11,654 bases of DNA from an uncultured Collinsella sp. (GCA_900545615.1 UQZM01000060.1:1-11654); one strand, 5' to 3'. Positions 1-7,388 are shown, numbered from the stretch's first letter. The notes: generated from the letters alone by a model not told the origin. Numbers and translations: made by a program.

Positions 1-199
1 CCATGTAGGCGCCCATGTGGCCGCCAAGCAGGCCGGTTGCCACAACGTCGTCGCCCAGCTGGCCCAGGACGCGAGCCACGTTAAGGCCCTTGCCGCCGGC
101 GGTCTTTTCGGGCGTCACACGGTTGACGTCATCGATAATGAGCTCATCGAGCTGATAGCGCGTATCGACAGACGGGTTCATCGTAACGGTGAGGATCAT
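1..199 (-). CDS. lacC: Tagatose-6-phosphate kinase (LacC-type PfkB kinase), N-terminal part
   Basis: This is the first 66 codons of a PfkB-family sugar-phosphate kinase; the rest lies beyond the left edge. The visible N-terminus opens with MILTVTMNPSVD, has DDVNRV near residues 28-33 and the glycine-rich TAGGKGLNVARVL near 37-49, the substrate-binding signature of the LacC/FruK branch of the family. It resembles streptococcal LacC more than 1-phosphofructokinase, but the two are close relatives and the specificity residues are off-window. LacC uses ATP to convert tagatose-6-phosphate to tagatose-1,6-bisphosphate in the cytoplasm, which is the step that should follow the AgaS-type enzyme at 3244-4410. 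The ATG at 197-199 is supported by AAGGAG about 6 bases upstream. It lies 59 bp downstream of the epimerase-like gene with no terminator between them, so the two are probably co-transcribed. Confidence 0.8.
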   Translation of the reverse strand, partial: MILTVTMNPSVDTRYQLDELIIDDVNRVTPEKTAGGKGLNVARVLGQLGDDVVATGLLGGHMGAYM

Positions 200-258
200 T
201 TTTAGCTCCTTATCTCGCAGGCTCCTTGTGCCTCGCGATACGAGTCGACAAAACGGAA

Positions 259-1140
259 TTACAGAATCTCAATCGTGAACGAGCGAACGACGGTCTCCTT
301 GGGCTTGGCGACAAGGCAGCCGCGCTTATGCTCAAGCACGTCGTCCTCATCGGAACAGGTCGAAAGGCCGCCCCAGGGTTCAACTGCCACAAAATCGCCC
401 TCGGGCTTACTCCACACAATGAGATACGGGAAGCCCTCAAAGCTCAGGCGGACGCCCTTGTCCTCGCCCTTTTTGGAAAGCGTGACCTGACGGCTCTCGA
501 GCACGTCAAAGATGGTCTCCGCAAAATCGAAGAGCTCGTGCGACAGGAGCAGCGTCTTTCCCACCATGGGGTTCTTGGAGCGGTTTGCGACGTCAATCAA
601 TCCAGTCGAGGGAACGGCGGTGCAGAGCTCCGCAGCCTCGTCTTTCTCAAAGCGCAGCTCGTAGTCCGTATAGGCCTCGCCCTCATCGAGCGGACACCTA
701 AAGCCGGGATGACCGCCGATAAAGAACGGCATGTCCTCGGTTCCCTCGTTGGTCACCTCATAGGAGACGCGCACGGCATCCCCCTCAAGCGTATAACGAG
801 CGACAAGCTTAAACGGGTACGGATAATCGCTCAGCAGCGCGGCGTTATCCTCGGAAGCCAGGCACATCGCCAGCTCGTTCTCGCCTTGGCTCAGCAGCTT
901 CCACTCCTGCTTGCGCGCAAACCCGTGGCGAGCGAGCTTTACATGATGCCCGGCAAACGTCATGGCGTTGCCATCGCGCAGGCCTCCGCAAATCGGGAAG
1001 CAGATCGGCGCCTGGCCGGACCACACGGCGGGATCGCCCTGCCACAGATACTCGCGACCTCCAGCCTCGATCGAGGTAAACGAACCGCCAGCCGTGGACA
1101 CCTTAATAGAAATCGAATCGTTGGAGAGAGCGTATTCCAT
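259..1140 (-). CDS. LacX-type aldose 1-epimerase family protein
   Basis: A 293-residue protein of the galactose-mutarotase fold, LacX branch. These cytoplasmic proteins bind hexoses or hexose phosphates and are thought to interconvert anomers; the substrate of the LacX group is not firmly established. Residues matching the catalytic set of GalM-like enzymes are present: His72 in RHGFAR, His144 in GGHPGF (142-147) and Glu254 in VEPWGG. The block from about 126 to 167 (SYEVTNEGTEDMPFF through YELRFEKDE) is typical of the LacX group. I chose the ATG at 1138-1140 because AAAGGA lies about 8 bases before it; an in-frame start at 1206 would add 22 residues without similarity. In lactic acid bacteria lacX belongs to the lac tagatose-6-phosphate operon, and here it directly precedes a lacC-like gene, which supports the assignment of both. 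Confidence 0.85.
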   Translation of the reverse strand: MEYALSNDSISIKVSTAGGSFTSIEAGGREYLWQGDPAVWSGQAPICFPICGGLRDGNAMTFAGHHVKLARHGFARKQEWKLLSQGENELAMCLASEDNAALLSDYPYPFKLVARYTLEGDAVRVSYEVTNEGTEDMPFFIGGHPGFRCPLDEGEAYTDYELRFEKDEAAELCTAVPSTGLIDVANRSKNPMVGKTLLLSHELFDFAETIFDVLESRQVTLSKKGEDKGVRLSFEGFPYLIVWSKPEGDFVAVEPWGGLSTCSDEDDVLEHKRGCLVAKPKETVVRSFTIEIL

Positions 1141-1296
1141 TGCCCATCCTTTCGAACAACTGCTTTTTGCTCGCAAGTACCCGTCTCGGCCCTGACCAAA
1201 GGACAAACCCGCACGTTCATCGATGCGTCCGGTATCCTAGCCATGCAACGGGGTACCATACAGACATTGATGCAATTACAGCTGAAAGGCCTTCTT

Positions 1297-1881
1297 ATGC
1301 GAACCATCATCCTCTACGCCTCGCGCCATCACGGCAATACGAAAAAGCTCGTGGACGCCATCGTCGAGGCACACCCCGAGATCGATACCCTCGACGTCAA
1401 GGCGCTCGGTAAAAACGAGTACCCCGACCTGCACGAATACCATCTGATCGGTGTCGCCACGGGCATCTATTACTCCGAGATCGACAAGGACATGGCACGC
1501 GTGCTCACGAACGTGCTGCAGCCGCAGGACAAGGTGTTTGGCCTTATGACCTACGGTGGCAAAAACAAGTGGTACGGCAAGGATATCGATGGCATCTGCC
1601 GCATGAGGCAGGCCATCTTTATGGGTGTCTACGGCTGCCCCGGCTTTGATACGTGGGGGCCGTTCAAGCTCGCCGGCGGTGTCCAAAAGGGACACCCGAC
1701 CGCCGAGGAAATTAAGGGCGCCGTCGACTTCTTCGACAAGATCGAAGACGAGTATGGCGACATCATCGTCGAAGAGTACGCCAAACGTGAGAAGCGTCTA
1801 GCCTACGAAAAGGAGCATCCTGCAGGAGGCCTGGTGGCCGGCGTCAAGCGCACGGCAAAGAAGATCGCTAACAAGCTGTAA
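1297..1881 (+). CDS. Flavodoxin-like protein
   Basis: A 194-residue cytoplasmic protein with a flavodoxin-like alpha/beta fold. The N-terminus IILYASRHHGNTKKL (residues 4-18) is the first strand plus FMN-phosphate loop, here S-R-H-H-G-N-T, as in flavodoxin-domain proteins. VATGIYYSEIDKDM (53-66) and FGLMTYGG (81-88) fit the second and third nucleotide-binding segments. It should carry FMN and shuttle electrons, partner unknown. The C-terminus (about 155-194) is charged and basic (KREKRLAYEKE, VKRTAKKIANKL) and extends past the usual flavodoxin end. The ATG at 1297 has AAAGG 7 bases upstream; the same frame stays open leftwards to 226, but that part is antisense to the lacX-like gene and not credible protein. 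It is the only plus-strand gene within the amino-sugar locus and is transcribed alone, ending at a terminator at 1913-1950. No functional tie to its neighbours is visible. Confidence 0.8.
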   Translation: MRTIILYASRHHGNTKKLVDAIVEAHPEIDTLDVKALGKNEYPDLHEYHLIGVATGIYYSEIDKDMARVLTNVLQPQDKVFGLMTYGGKNKWYGKDIDGICRMRQAIFMGVYGCPGFDTWGPFKLAGGVQKGHPTAEEIKGAVDFFDKIEDEYGDIIVEEYAKREKRLAYEKEHPAGGLVAGVKRTAKKIANKL

Positions 1882-1912
1882 CTGTGAAGGTGCTTTTGAG
1901 CGTTTAACCCAT

Positions 1913-1950
1913 ACGGCGGGTCCGAGCAGATTCGGGCCCGCCGTCTTTTT
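1913..1950 (+). terminator. Intrinsic terminator after the flavodoxin-like gene
   Basis: A 13-bp stem (1913-1925 pairing with 1932-1944, one G-T wobble) with a 6-base loop is followed by CTTTTT on the plus strand. It sits 31 bp after the flavodoxin stop and only 6 bp from the end of the convergent nagA gene. The T-run is on the plus side, so it mainly serves the flavodoxin transcript; the stem may also slow minus-strand polymerase leaving nagA. Confidence 0.85.
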
Positions 1951-1956
1951 CTATCG

Positions 1957-3126
1957 TTACTCGGTAAAGGCGTTGCCGACGCTCTGGCCGCCAACATACG
2001 TCTCGACGAGGGTGAGCTCATGGTCGAACACGACAAAGTCGGCGTCGCGACCCGGCATGATGCTGCCGCACTTATCCTCGATGTGCGCGGAGCGTGCCGG
2101 CACCTCGGTTGCCATGCGAATGGCGATATCGGCGCTGGCGATGCCCCAGTCGACGATGTTCTTGACGCCCTGGGCAAGCGTGAGCACCGAGCCGGCAATG
2201 CTCTTGCCGTCGGCGAGCCAGCACAGGTTGTCCTTCATGATGACGTCCATGCCACCACTGGTGTAGCTGCCCTCGGGCATGCCGCCGCAACCCAGGCAGT
2301 CGGTGATGAGCACCGTGTGCTGCCAACCCTTTGCCTGCAGCAGTGCCTTGATGGCGGCAGGGTTTACGTGCTTGCCGTCACAGATAATCTCGGCGTAGGT
2401 CTCGGGCGTGGACATGGCAGCACCCACGACACCGGGCTCACGGTGATGCAGCCCGCGCTGGCCGTTATAGGTATGCGTAAAGCAGCTGGCACCGGCGTTG
2501 ATGGCGGCGATGCACTCATCGTAGGTGGCGTCGGAGTGACCGATGCTGGTCACCACACCCTTGGCGTTCAGAGCAGCCGCATAAGCAGCGGAACCGTCGC
2601 GCTCGGCCGCCATGGCGCTCTTAACGATGCGACCACCCGCAGCCTCCTGCCACTGATCGAAGACCTCCTCGGAGGGGTCGATAAGATAAGCGGGGTTCTG
2701 TGCGCCCACATGCTTCATGGTAAAGAAGGGGCCCTCCAGGTAGATGCCCTGAATGCGAGCACCGCAGAAGTCGGGGCCGCGACCCTCGTCCGCCTTGGCG
2801 ATAGCGGCGCAGGCGTCCTTGATCTGCTCGACGCCATCGGTGAACGTCGTGGGCAGCCAGCTGGTGGTACCGCGACGGGCGAGCTCGGTCGAGCTGATAT
2901 CGATGCCCTCGGAATCGTTATCGGTAGTTGAGTGGTTGTAGAAGCCATGGATGTGAGTATCGACCATACCCGGTGCGATCCACGATCCCGTGTAGTCCTT
3001 AATCTCGCAAGAGGGCTCGTCGGCCTGCCAGGCGCCAAAGACGCCATCCTCGACCATAAGATAGCCGCCCAGTTGCGGGCCTGCCGGCAAGAAGAACTTG
3101 TCAGCCTTAATTGCGTACGTGCTCAT
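1957..3126 (-). CDS. nagA: N-acetylglucosamine/N-acetylgalactosamine-6-phosphate deacetylase
   Basis: A 389-residue amidohydrolase-superfamily enzyme that removes the acetyl group from an N-acetylhexosamine-6-phosphate in the cytoplasm. Metal and catalytic motifs are in family order: DTHIHG at 56-61, Glu131 in YLEGPFF, His197 in SIGHSDATY, His218 in THTYNG, His253 in DGKHV and the catalytic Asp276 in LITDCLG. Length matches NagA (about 380-395). The ATG at 3124-3126 has AAGGAG 6 bases upstream; the GTG two codons earlier would leave no room for the ribosome site. NagA and AgaA (GalNAc-6-P-specific) cannot be told apart reliably by eye; the adjacent AgaS-type gene and the LacC-type kinase favour the galactosamine route. 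The gene is separated from agaS by a strong terminator, so it should have its own promoter, for which only a weak candidate (TATAAG at 3166-3171) is visible. I see no GntR operator in front of it. Confidence 0.92.
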   Translation of the reverse strand: MSTYAIKADKFFLPAGPQLGGYLMVEDGVFGAWQADEPSCEIKDYTGSWIAPGMVDTHIHGFYNHSTTDNDSEGIDISSTELARRGTTSWLPTTFTDGVEQIKDACAAIAKADEGRGPDFCGARIQGIYLEGPFFTMKHVGAQNPAYLIDPSEEVFDQWQEAAGGRIVKSAMAAERDGSAAYAAALNAKGVVTSIGHSDATYDECIAAINAGASCFTHTYNGQRGLHHREPGVVGAAMSTPETYAEIICDGKHVNPAAIKALLQAKGWQHTVLITDCLGCGGMPEGSYTSGGMDVIMKDNLCWLADGKSIAGSVLTLAQGVKNIVDWGIASADIAIRMATEVPARSAHIEDKCGSIMPGRDADFVVFDHELTLVETYVGGQSVGNAFTE

Positions 3127-3165
3127 ATGCACTCCTTGCTTCTAAAGCAGTTGACTGTGGTGATG

Positions 3166-3171
3166 CTTATA
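3166..3171 (-). promoter_or_regulatory. Weak candidate -10 box for nagA
   Basis: TATAAG on the minus strand lies about 40 bp before the nagA start and just after the T-tract of the agaS terminator. No good -35 box is seen. It is listed because the terminator at 3184-3225 implies that nagA needs its own start point. Confidence 0.25.
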
Positions 3172-3183
3172 CCCAGCTCACGT

Positions 3184-3225
3184 AAAACAAAAAGCGCCCG
3201 CCCGCCGTTATGAGCGGACGGGCGC
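3184..3225 (-). terminator. Intrinsic terminator after agaS
   Basis: A 12-bp GC-rich stem (3194-3205 with 3214-3225) and 8-base loop is followed on the minus strand by TTTTTGTTTT. One pair is a U-G wobble in minus-strand RNA but an A-C mismatch in plus-strand RNA, which fixes its orientation. It begins 18 bp after the agaS stop. Confidence 0.9.
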
Positions 3226-3243
3226 CCTTACAGGGGGACGCGA

Positions 3244-4410
3244 TTAAGCGGTGAAGGGGTGAATCGTCACGCCCTTAACCACGCGGTTGACCGTGCCGGT
3301 GGGGCTCGGCGTATCGGGCGTGTTGCCCACGCGCACGGAGTTGAGCAGGCTGATAGCCTGGGCAAACATCACGAACGGCAGAGCAAGGTAGCCCTCGGGA
3401 AGTGCCTCGTAGCCCTTAAAGGTGAAGGACTCACCCTCATAGACGGTGGCACCTTCCTGCTGAACGGCGATGGTGTGCTGAGCGATCTCGTCGCCACCGA
3501 TCTCGTTGAGGATGTCGATGTCGTACTGACGGGTGTAGGCGTCGTTATTGACGAACACGAAGACGAGCGTCTTATCGTCAACGAAGGACTTAGGTCCGTG
3601 ACGATAGCCCATGGAGGTGTCGTAGGAAGTAGCGACCAGACCGTGAGCGAGCTCGAGGATCTTGAGCTGGCTCTCCTGGGCAAGGCCACCGAAGGAGCCA
3701 GAACCCAAGTAGGTCACGCGGTTGAAGTCGCCAGCCAGGTAATCGGCGATCTCGGGCTCACGGGAGATGACCTCCTCGCCCATCTTGGCAATCGTCTCGA
3801 CCCACTCGGCCTTCTGCTCGTCAGAGGCAGTGTCGAAAATAAGGGTGGAGAGCAGGGTCATGCAGGAATAAGAACCGGTCATGGCGAAGCCCTTGTCGTT
3901 GGCGCGCGGAATGAGCAGCGTCAGCGCGTTGGGATCATCGGCAGACTCGACGGCAAGCTTGCCCTCGGGAGCGCAGGTGATGTTGAGGAACTTGACGTTG
4001 TGGACGAGCTCCTTGGCAACGGCAACGGCGGCAAGGCTCTCGGGGCTGTTGCCAGAGCGGGCAAAGGAAACCACGAGCGTGGGATCCTCGGCGCGCAGGA
4101 AGTCACGCGGGGCGCTCACGATGTCGGTCGTGGCGATGGGCTTAAAGTCGTAGAGATCAGTGTTGCCAGCGTGACGCAGGTACGGGGCACAGGTATCGCC
4201 AACGTAGTCGGACGTACCGGCACCGGTGAAGACAACGGACAGACGGCCCTCGCCCATAGCGCGAGCCTCGGCCAGGAAGGCCTCGATGGCCTCCTTGTTC
4301 TCGCGATAGATGTTGAGCGTATCACGCCAAAGCTCGGGCTGCTGAGCAATCTCGGCCGTGGTGATCTGGGCGCCGAGCTCGGTGAGCTCCTCGACACTCT
4401 TCTCGAACAT
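3244..4410 (-). CDS. agaS: AgaS-type SIS-domain amino-sugar-phosphate deaminase/isomerase
   Basis: A 388-residue cytoplasmic protein with two SIS (sugar isomerase) domains, about 57-200 and 233-370. Visible AgaS-family signatures are AEIAQQPELW (19-28), FTGAGTSDYVG (61-71), SFARSGNSPES (115-125), a serine-rich phosphosugar loop, and GYRHGPKS (268-275). AgaS converts galactosamine-6-phosphate to tagatose-6-phosphate with release of ammonia; older annotation calls it tagatose-6-phosphate ketose/aldose isomerase. It lacks the glutaminase half of GlmS and is not a NagB-type deaminase, which argues for a galactosamine rather than glucosamine route. The ATG at 4408-4410 has AGAGAGG about 8 bases upstream. 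Its own promoter (-10 at 4450-4455) carries a GntR operator at 4472-4485. No terminator separates it from gntR upstream, so read-through is also possible. Confidence 0.9.
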   Translation of the reverse strand: MFEKSVEELTELGAQITTAEIAQQPELWRDTLNIYRENKEAIEAFLAEARAMGEGRLSVVFTGAGTSDYVGDTCAPYLRHAGNTDLYDFKPIATTDIVSAPRDFLRAEDPTLVVSFARSGNSPESLAAVAVAKELVHNVKFLNITCAPEGKLAVESADDPNALTLLIPRANDKGFAMTGSYSCMTLLSTLIFDTASDEQKAEWVETIAKMGEEVISREPEIADYLAGDFNRVTYLGSGSFGGLAQESQLKILELAHGLVATSYDTSMGYRHGPKSFVDDKTLVFVFVNNDAYTRQYDIDILNEIGGDEIAQHTIAVQQEGATVYEGESFTFKGYEALPEGYLALPFVMFAQAISLLNSVRVGNTPDTPSPTGTVNRVVKGVTIHPFTA

Positions 4411-4449
4411 TTCTAATACCTCTCTCTAGAAGTAATCCTCTGACGTGCA

Positions 4450-4455
4450 ATTATA
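4450..4455 (-). promoter_or_regulatory. agaS promoter, -10 box
   Basis: A perfect TATAAT on the minus strand lies 40 bp before the agaS start, predicting a leader of about 33 bases. The -35 area (about 4473-4478) is poor and is covered by the TGGT-N4-ACCA operator, as expected of a repressed or activator-independent regulated promoter. Confidence 0.65.
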
Positions 4456-4471
4456 CACTTCAGTTGGTTAT

Positions 4472-4485
4472 CTGGTAGTAACCAG
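4472..4485. promoter_or_regulatory. Putative GntR/HutC operator at the agaS promoter
   Basis: CTGGTAGTAACCAG is an inverted repeat with 5-bp arms and a 4-bp centre, the TGGT-N4-ACCA layout of DasR/NagR(YvoA)-type sites. The 12-bp core TGGTAGTAACCA occurs again, identical, at 8766-8777 before the PTS operon. It overlaps the -35 region of agaS. A second imperfect half-site, TTGGT, starts at 4464. Confidence 0.7.
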
Positions 4486-4524
4486 TTAAATGCAAAGAAT
4501 CATCATATGGAAACAATGCGAACA

Positions 4525-5256
4525 CTAGTCGCTACGCTGGTGGTAAACCTTGTATTTAAACTGATCGGCACGAGCAACCGAGAGTGTATACTCCACAACC
4601 TCGTTTGACTCGTTATACGTAGTCCTGACCAAATCGAGCACAGGCGAGCCCTCGACAATTCCCAAAAGGTGAGCGTCGGTGGGACGGGCTATGCTCGCAT
4701 AGAACTCCTCTTCGGCCACGCGTATCTTTTGCTGAAAGTCTTGCTCAATAACATCGTAAAGCGGCTTACGCTCCAGTAGCGGTCGCTTTAGGGACAGAAA
4801 TTGACGAACCGGTAGATAGCTGCGTTCGACCATCATGGGCATGTTGTCGGCAGAACGAAGGCGCTTGAGCTTAAAAATGCGATCGCCGATACGCAATCCC
4901 ATATGCTCGGCCAGATTCTTATCGGCCTCCATCTCGCAAAACTCGAGAATCGTGGTCTCGGGGTCGCGACCCATCGCGCGCATCTGCTCGGTAAAGCTGT
5001 AGGACTGCATAAGATTGGTTGCCTTTGCCGAACGGTCGGTCACAAAGGTACCGCGACCGTGCTGCCGAACCACCAGTCCTAAACGCTCCAGTTCCTGCAG
5101 AGCCAGGCGTACCGTAGTGCGCGAGAGACCATAGCGCTCCGAAAGTTCGCGCTCGGAAGGAATCATGTCACCGGCGCGATATTCATGGTCGATCTTTTCG
5201 GTCAGAATATCGACCAGCTGATCGTACAGCGGTTGCTTACGCGCTCCGATCGCCAT
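4525..5256 (-). CDS. GntR/HutC-family transcriptional repressor with UTRA domain
   Basis: A 243-residue DNA-binding regulator. Residues 8-72 form a GntR winged helix-turn-helix (PLYDQLVDILTEKI, IPSERELSERYGLSRTTVRLALQELE, LVVRQHGRGTFV) and about 90-233 form a UTRA effector domain (ILEFCEMEAD, RIFKLKRLR, VERSYLPV, and VVEYTLSVARADQF at the end). NagR/YvoA-type members sense amino-sugar phosphates; the ligand here is inferred to be a GalNAc- or GalN-phosphate. I chose the ATG at 5254-5256 because GGGAGG lies 5 bases upstream; the longer TTG start would contain that ribosome site. It sits between the PTS operon and agaS, both of which have matching operators, so it is the probable local repressor. 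A near-copy of the operator core lies just upstream of its own start, suggesting autoregulation. Confidence 0.9.
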   Translation of the reverse strand: MAIGARKQPLYDQLVDILTEKIDHEYRAGDMIPSERELSERYGLSRTTVRLALQELERLGLVVRQHGRGTFVTDRSAKATNLMQSYSFTEQMRAMGRDPETTILEFCEMEADKNLAEHMGLRIGDRIFKLKRLRSADNMPMMVERSYLPVRQFLSLKRPLLERKPLYDVIEQDFQQKIRVAEEEFYASIARPTDAHLLGIVEGSPVLDLVRTTYNESNEVVEYTLSVARADQFKYKVYHQRSD

Positions 5257-5281
5257 CCTATCCTCCCATTTTCTCAAACTC

Positions 5282-5291
5282 GGCTACTACC
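5282..5291. promoter_or_regulatory. Degenerate operator match before gntR
   Basis: GGCTACTACC matches 9 of 10 bases of GGTTACTACC, the minus-strand core of the operators at 4472 and 8765. The flanks do not complete the palindrome. It lies 26-35 bp before the gntR start, where autoregulation would be expected. Confidence 0.35.
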
Positions 5292-5304
5292 TTGGGTGTT
5301 TAGC

Positions 5305-5310
5305 ATTATC
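5305..5310 (-). promoter_or_regulatory. Weak candidate -10 box for gntR
   Basis: GATAAT on the minus strand, with TTGATT 15 bp upstream (or 17 bp from the overlapping TAATGC). The spacing is not ideal, but gntR must start after the PTS terminator at 5336-5375, and this is the best candidate in the 80-bp gap. Confidence 0.3.
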
Positions 5311-5335
5311 TGTCTGCCACGCCCGAATCAACAAG

Positions 5336-5375
5336 AAAACAAAAAGCCGCGCGCTCTTTCGAGCACGCGGCTTTT
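5336..5375 (-). terminator. Intrinsic terminator of the PTS operon
   Basis: An 11-bp GC-rich core stem (5346-5356 with 5361-5371, one U-G wobble), extended by A-T pairs, closes a GAAA tetraloop on the minus strand and is followed by TTTTTGTTTT. It lies 66 bp after the EIID stop and isolates the PTS operon from gntR. The tail is the same as that of the agaS terminator. Confidence 0.92.
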
Positions 5376-5441
5376 AACATACACATGGCTTAAGGGGTCG
5401 GGGTGTGAGCCGCGTAGGGACACACCCCTCAAGCTAGAGCC

Positions 5442-6524
5442 TTACCAGATGCTCGGCCAGAGACCAAGCGGGCCAGCGCCCAGGATGCCGAGGACGAAGA
5501 GCAGCAGAATGCCCTTGGTCGGGGTCCAGCTGTGCTTAGCGAACATGTAGTAAAGCAGCAGCGTAAGCATAAGCGGGACGAGCTTCGGGACGATGGTGTT
5601 GAGGGTGTCGGCAACAGAGAAGTTGACCGGATCCTCGGTAACGGTGCCGTAGGTAACGGACTCCATGCCGTTGCCCAGATCGGTGACGCCGCACTCGACA
5701 GCGTTGCCGTCGGCATCGGAGGCGGTGAGGGCGTTGCCGTCCTCATCGGTCATGGCGATGGTACCGGCCTCAGCAGTCTCGGTATCGATGCCCTCCATAC
5801 CGGTGAAGTTCTCGGCCTCCTTCTCGGAGACGATCACGGTAGTAGCGGAGAGGCCACGGGTGGTGCCGTTGGGGATCTGGAGGTTGATCTGGGTGCCACC
5901 CATGGTGACGACCAGGCAACCGACGACGAAGACGCCCATGATGGAAGCGGCACGCGTGAAGGCCTGCATGTTGGCAGTCAGAGCGTCAATAGCGCTGGTG
6001 CCAAGCTTGTAGGACCAGTTCATGAGCCAGAAGCGCAGAGCGAACTGGACGACGTTGAAGATCACCAGGAAGATGATCGGTGCAGCGGCGTTGCCGTTGA
6101 TGGCCATGTTGGAGGTGATGCCGGCCGTGATAGGCACGAGCGTCAGCCAGAACAGGGCGTCACCGATACCACCGAGCGGGCCCATTGCGGCGACGCGGAC
6201 GGCGCGGATCGTGGGGATGTCAACCTTGTTCTGCTCGAGCGAAAGCACGATGCCCATAACAAAGGTGACGAGGAACGGGTGAGTGTTGAAGAACTCCAGG
6301 TTGTGGCTCATGGAAGCCGCGAGGTCGTTCTTGTTGGTGTGGATCTTCTCCAGACCGGGGATGATGGAGTAGAGCCAGCCAGCGGCCTGCATACGCTCGT
6401 AGTTGAACGAAGCCTGCAGGAAGCAGGAGCGCCAAGCCATCTTGTTGAGGGTCTTCTGGTCGAGCTGCGGAGCAGGAGTGAGATCCTCGTAGTGCTCCGG
6501 GATCACATACTCATTAGATGCCAT
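5442..6524 (-). CDS. agaD: PTS mannose/GalNAc-family EIID component with enlarged loop
   Basis: A 360-residue membrane component of a mannose-family PTS; with EIIC it forms the sugar channel that delivers substrate for phosphorylation by EIIB. Family motifs include WRSCFLQASFNYERMQAAGW (31-50), IPGLEKIH, NTHPFLVTFVMG (80-91) and MGPLGGIGDALFW (114-126). The C-terminal membrane segments follow the VPKLVPLMLTLLLYYM stretch (312-327). EIID proteins are normally about 260-305 residues. The excess lies between residues 211 and 305, a polar, acidic, low-complexity stretch with two DxDGNA units (260-265, 270-275) where relatives have a short loop. The ATG at 6522-6524 overlaps the EIIC end by 11 bp and is preceded by GGAGGTG; an upstream ATG at 6557 has no such site. 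It is last in the PTS operon. The gene name is by inferred GalNAc specificity only. Confidence 0.9.
   Translation of the reverse strand: MASNEYVIPEHYEDLTPAPQLDQKTLNKMAWRSCFLQASFNYERMQAAGWLYSIIPGLEKIHTNKNDLAASMSHNLEFFNTHPFLVTFVMGIVLSLEQNKVDIPTIRAVRVAAMGPLGGIGDALFWLTLVPITAGITSNMAINGNAAAPIIFLVIFNVVQFALRFWLMNWSYKLGTSAIDALTANMQAFTRAASIMGVFVVGCLVVTMGGTQINLQIPNGTTRGLSATTVIVSEKEAENFTGMEGIDTETAEAGTIAMTDEDGNALTASDADGNAVECGVTDLGNGMESVTYGTVTEDPVNFSVADTLNTIVPKLVPLMLTLLLYYMFAKHSWTPTKGILLLFVLGILGAGPLGLWPSIW
5701..5750. repeat. 30-bp-period internal duplication in the EIID loop
   Basis: Bases 5701-5720 and 5731-5750 match at 17 of 20 positions. In the minus-strand frame they encode the two DxDGNA units of the enlarged EIID loop, spaced 10 residues apart. 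The DNA-level similarity points to a fairly recent in-frame duplication. Confidence 0.75.
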
Positions 6525-7314
6525 CTTCGAAGTCACCTCCGTCAGAAACAGCTGCACCCTTCAGCTCGGTCTGCTGCTGGAAGTCCCAGAAAGCGATGCC
6601 GAAGCCGATGAGAGCGAGGATGAGCAGAGCAGGGGTTGCCAGCGAATCGTTGGCAACGGTGATGAGCGCGAGGCCAAAGCCCATGAGGAAGAAGCCCCAC
6701 ATATCGCGGTTCATCATAACCTTGAGCAGGACGGCGAAGCCGACGAAGCGCATCATGCCGCCTGCAGCGGAGAGACCGGTCTGCAGCCAAGTCGGGATAG
6801 CGGAAGCGATGGTCTGACCGATGGTAGCGCCAGCGATGAAGAACAGGGTGACGACGACAGCGAAGATCAGGCCGAGCAGAGCCATGGCGAAGTAGTTCAG
6901 ACGCTCGATACCCTTGGTGTCAGCGTTGTGAGCCATGTTGTCCGCGGAGGACATGAGCGGCGACATAAGCGTGAAGACCAGGGTAACGCCGAGCTGACCA
7001 AGCAGAGCGAACGGAATGGCAAGGCCGACTGCCGCGTTGGGCTCGAGGCCCGTAGCGATAGCGAGAATGGCTGCCATGATGCCGCCGATGACGGCGTTAG
7101 GCGGCTGAGCGCCTCCGATCGGCATGTTGCCGATCGTCATGAGCTGATAAGTACCACCCACGAGAAGACCGGTGTTGAGGTCGCCAAGGATAAGACCGAT
7201 GACGGCGCCGGTGACGATGGGCTGATAGAGAGACTCGAGGAAGTTGAACTGGTCGATTGCCGCGACGAACGTGACGATGAAGACCAGAGCGACCTGGATG
7301 ATCGAGTATTCCAT
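6514..7314 (-). CDS. agaC: PTS mannose/GalNAc-family EIIC component
   Basis: A 266-residue polytopic membrane protein of the mannose-family EIIC type, the other half of the sugar channel with EIID. Characteristic stretches are LESLYQPIVTGAVIGLILGDLNTGLLVGGTYQLM (27-60) and IGGAQPPNAVIGGIMAA (66-82), followed by several hydrophobic helices up to about 245 and a polar tail. Length fits AgaC/AgaW/ManY relatives (about 255-270). It resembles the AgaC/AgaW subgroup in its PPNAVIGGI stretch, but substrate cannot be read from the sequence. The ATG at 7312-7314 follows the strong AAAGGAGGAG. It lies 90 bp downstream of EIIB, a gap holding two small inverted repeats, and its end overlaps the start of EIID, implying coupled translation. 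Confidence 0.92.
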   Translation of the reverse strand: MEYSIIQVALVFIVTFVAAIDQFNFLESLYQPIVTGAVIGLILGDLNTGLLVGGTYQLMTIGNMPIGGAQPPNAVIGGIMAAILAIATGLEPNAAVGLAIPFALLGQLGVTLVFTLMSPLMSSADNMAHNADTKGIERLNYFAMALLGLIFAVVVTLFFIAGATIGQTIASAIPTWLQTGLSAAGGMMRFVGFAVLLKVMMNRDMWGFFLMGFGLALITVANDSLATPALLILALIGFGIAFWDFQQQTELKGAAVSDGGDFEDGI

Positions 7315-7337
7315 CTTGCTCCTCCTTTCAAAATGTA

Positions 7338-7388
7338 TGTACGCACTTTGGATTTCACGTACAGGATGTCAGGTTTTCATTCCTGACA
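7338..7388 (-). other. Two small hairpins in the EIIB-EIIC gap
   Basis: Two perfect inverted repeats lie in this 90-bp gap: TGTACG/CGTACA (7338-7343 with 7358-7363, 14-base loop) and TGTCAGG/CCTGACA (7367-7373 with 7382-7388, 8-base loop). Neither is followed by a T-run on the minus strand, so they are not classical terminators. They could be RNA-processing or stability elements. Confidence 0.4.

Noticed and set aside
226..1296. Plus-strand open frame continuous with the flavodoxin-like gene, giving a 551-codon frame
   Set aside because: It is antisense to the lacX-like gene, has no family likeness, and the ribosome site and homologous start are at 1297. Strong third-position GC bias keeps antisense frames open.
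3259..4416. 385-codon plus-strand frame opposite agaS (and similar ones at 2020-2931 opposite nagA and 5532-6611 opposite EIID)
   Set aside because: They mirror well-recognised minus-strand genes, have compositions rich in Gly, Val, Asp, Glu and His typical of shadow frames, and lack family motifs.
5254..5277. Longer TTG start for the GntR regulator
   Set aside because: It would place the GGGAGG ribosome site inside the coding region and add seven residues outside the conserved domain.
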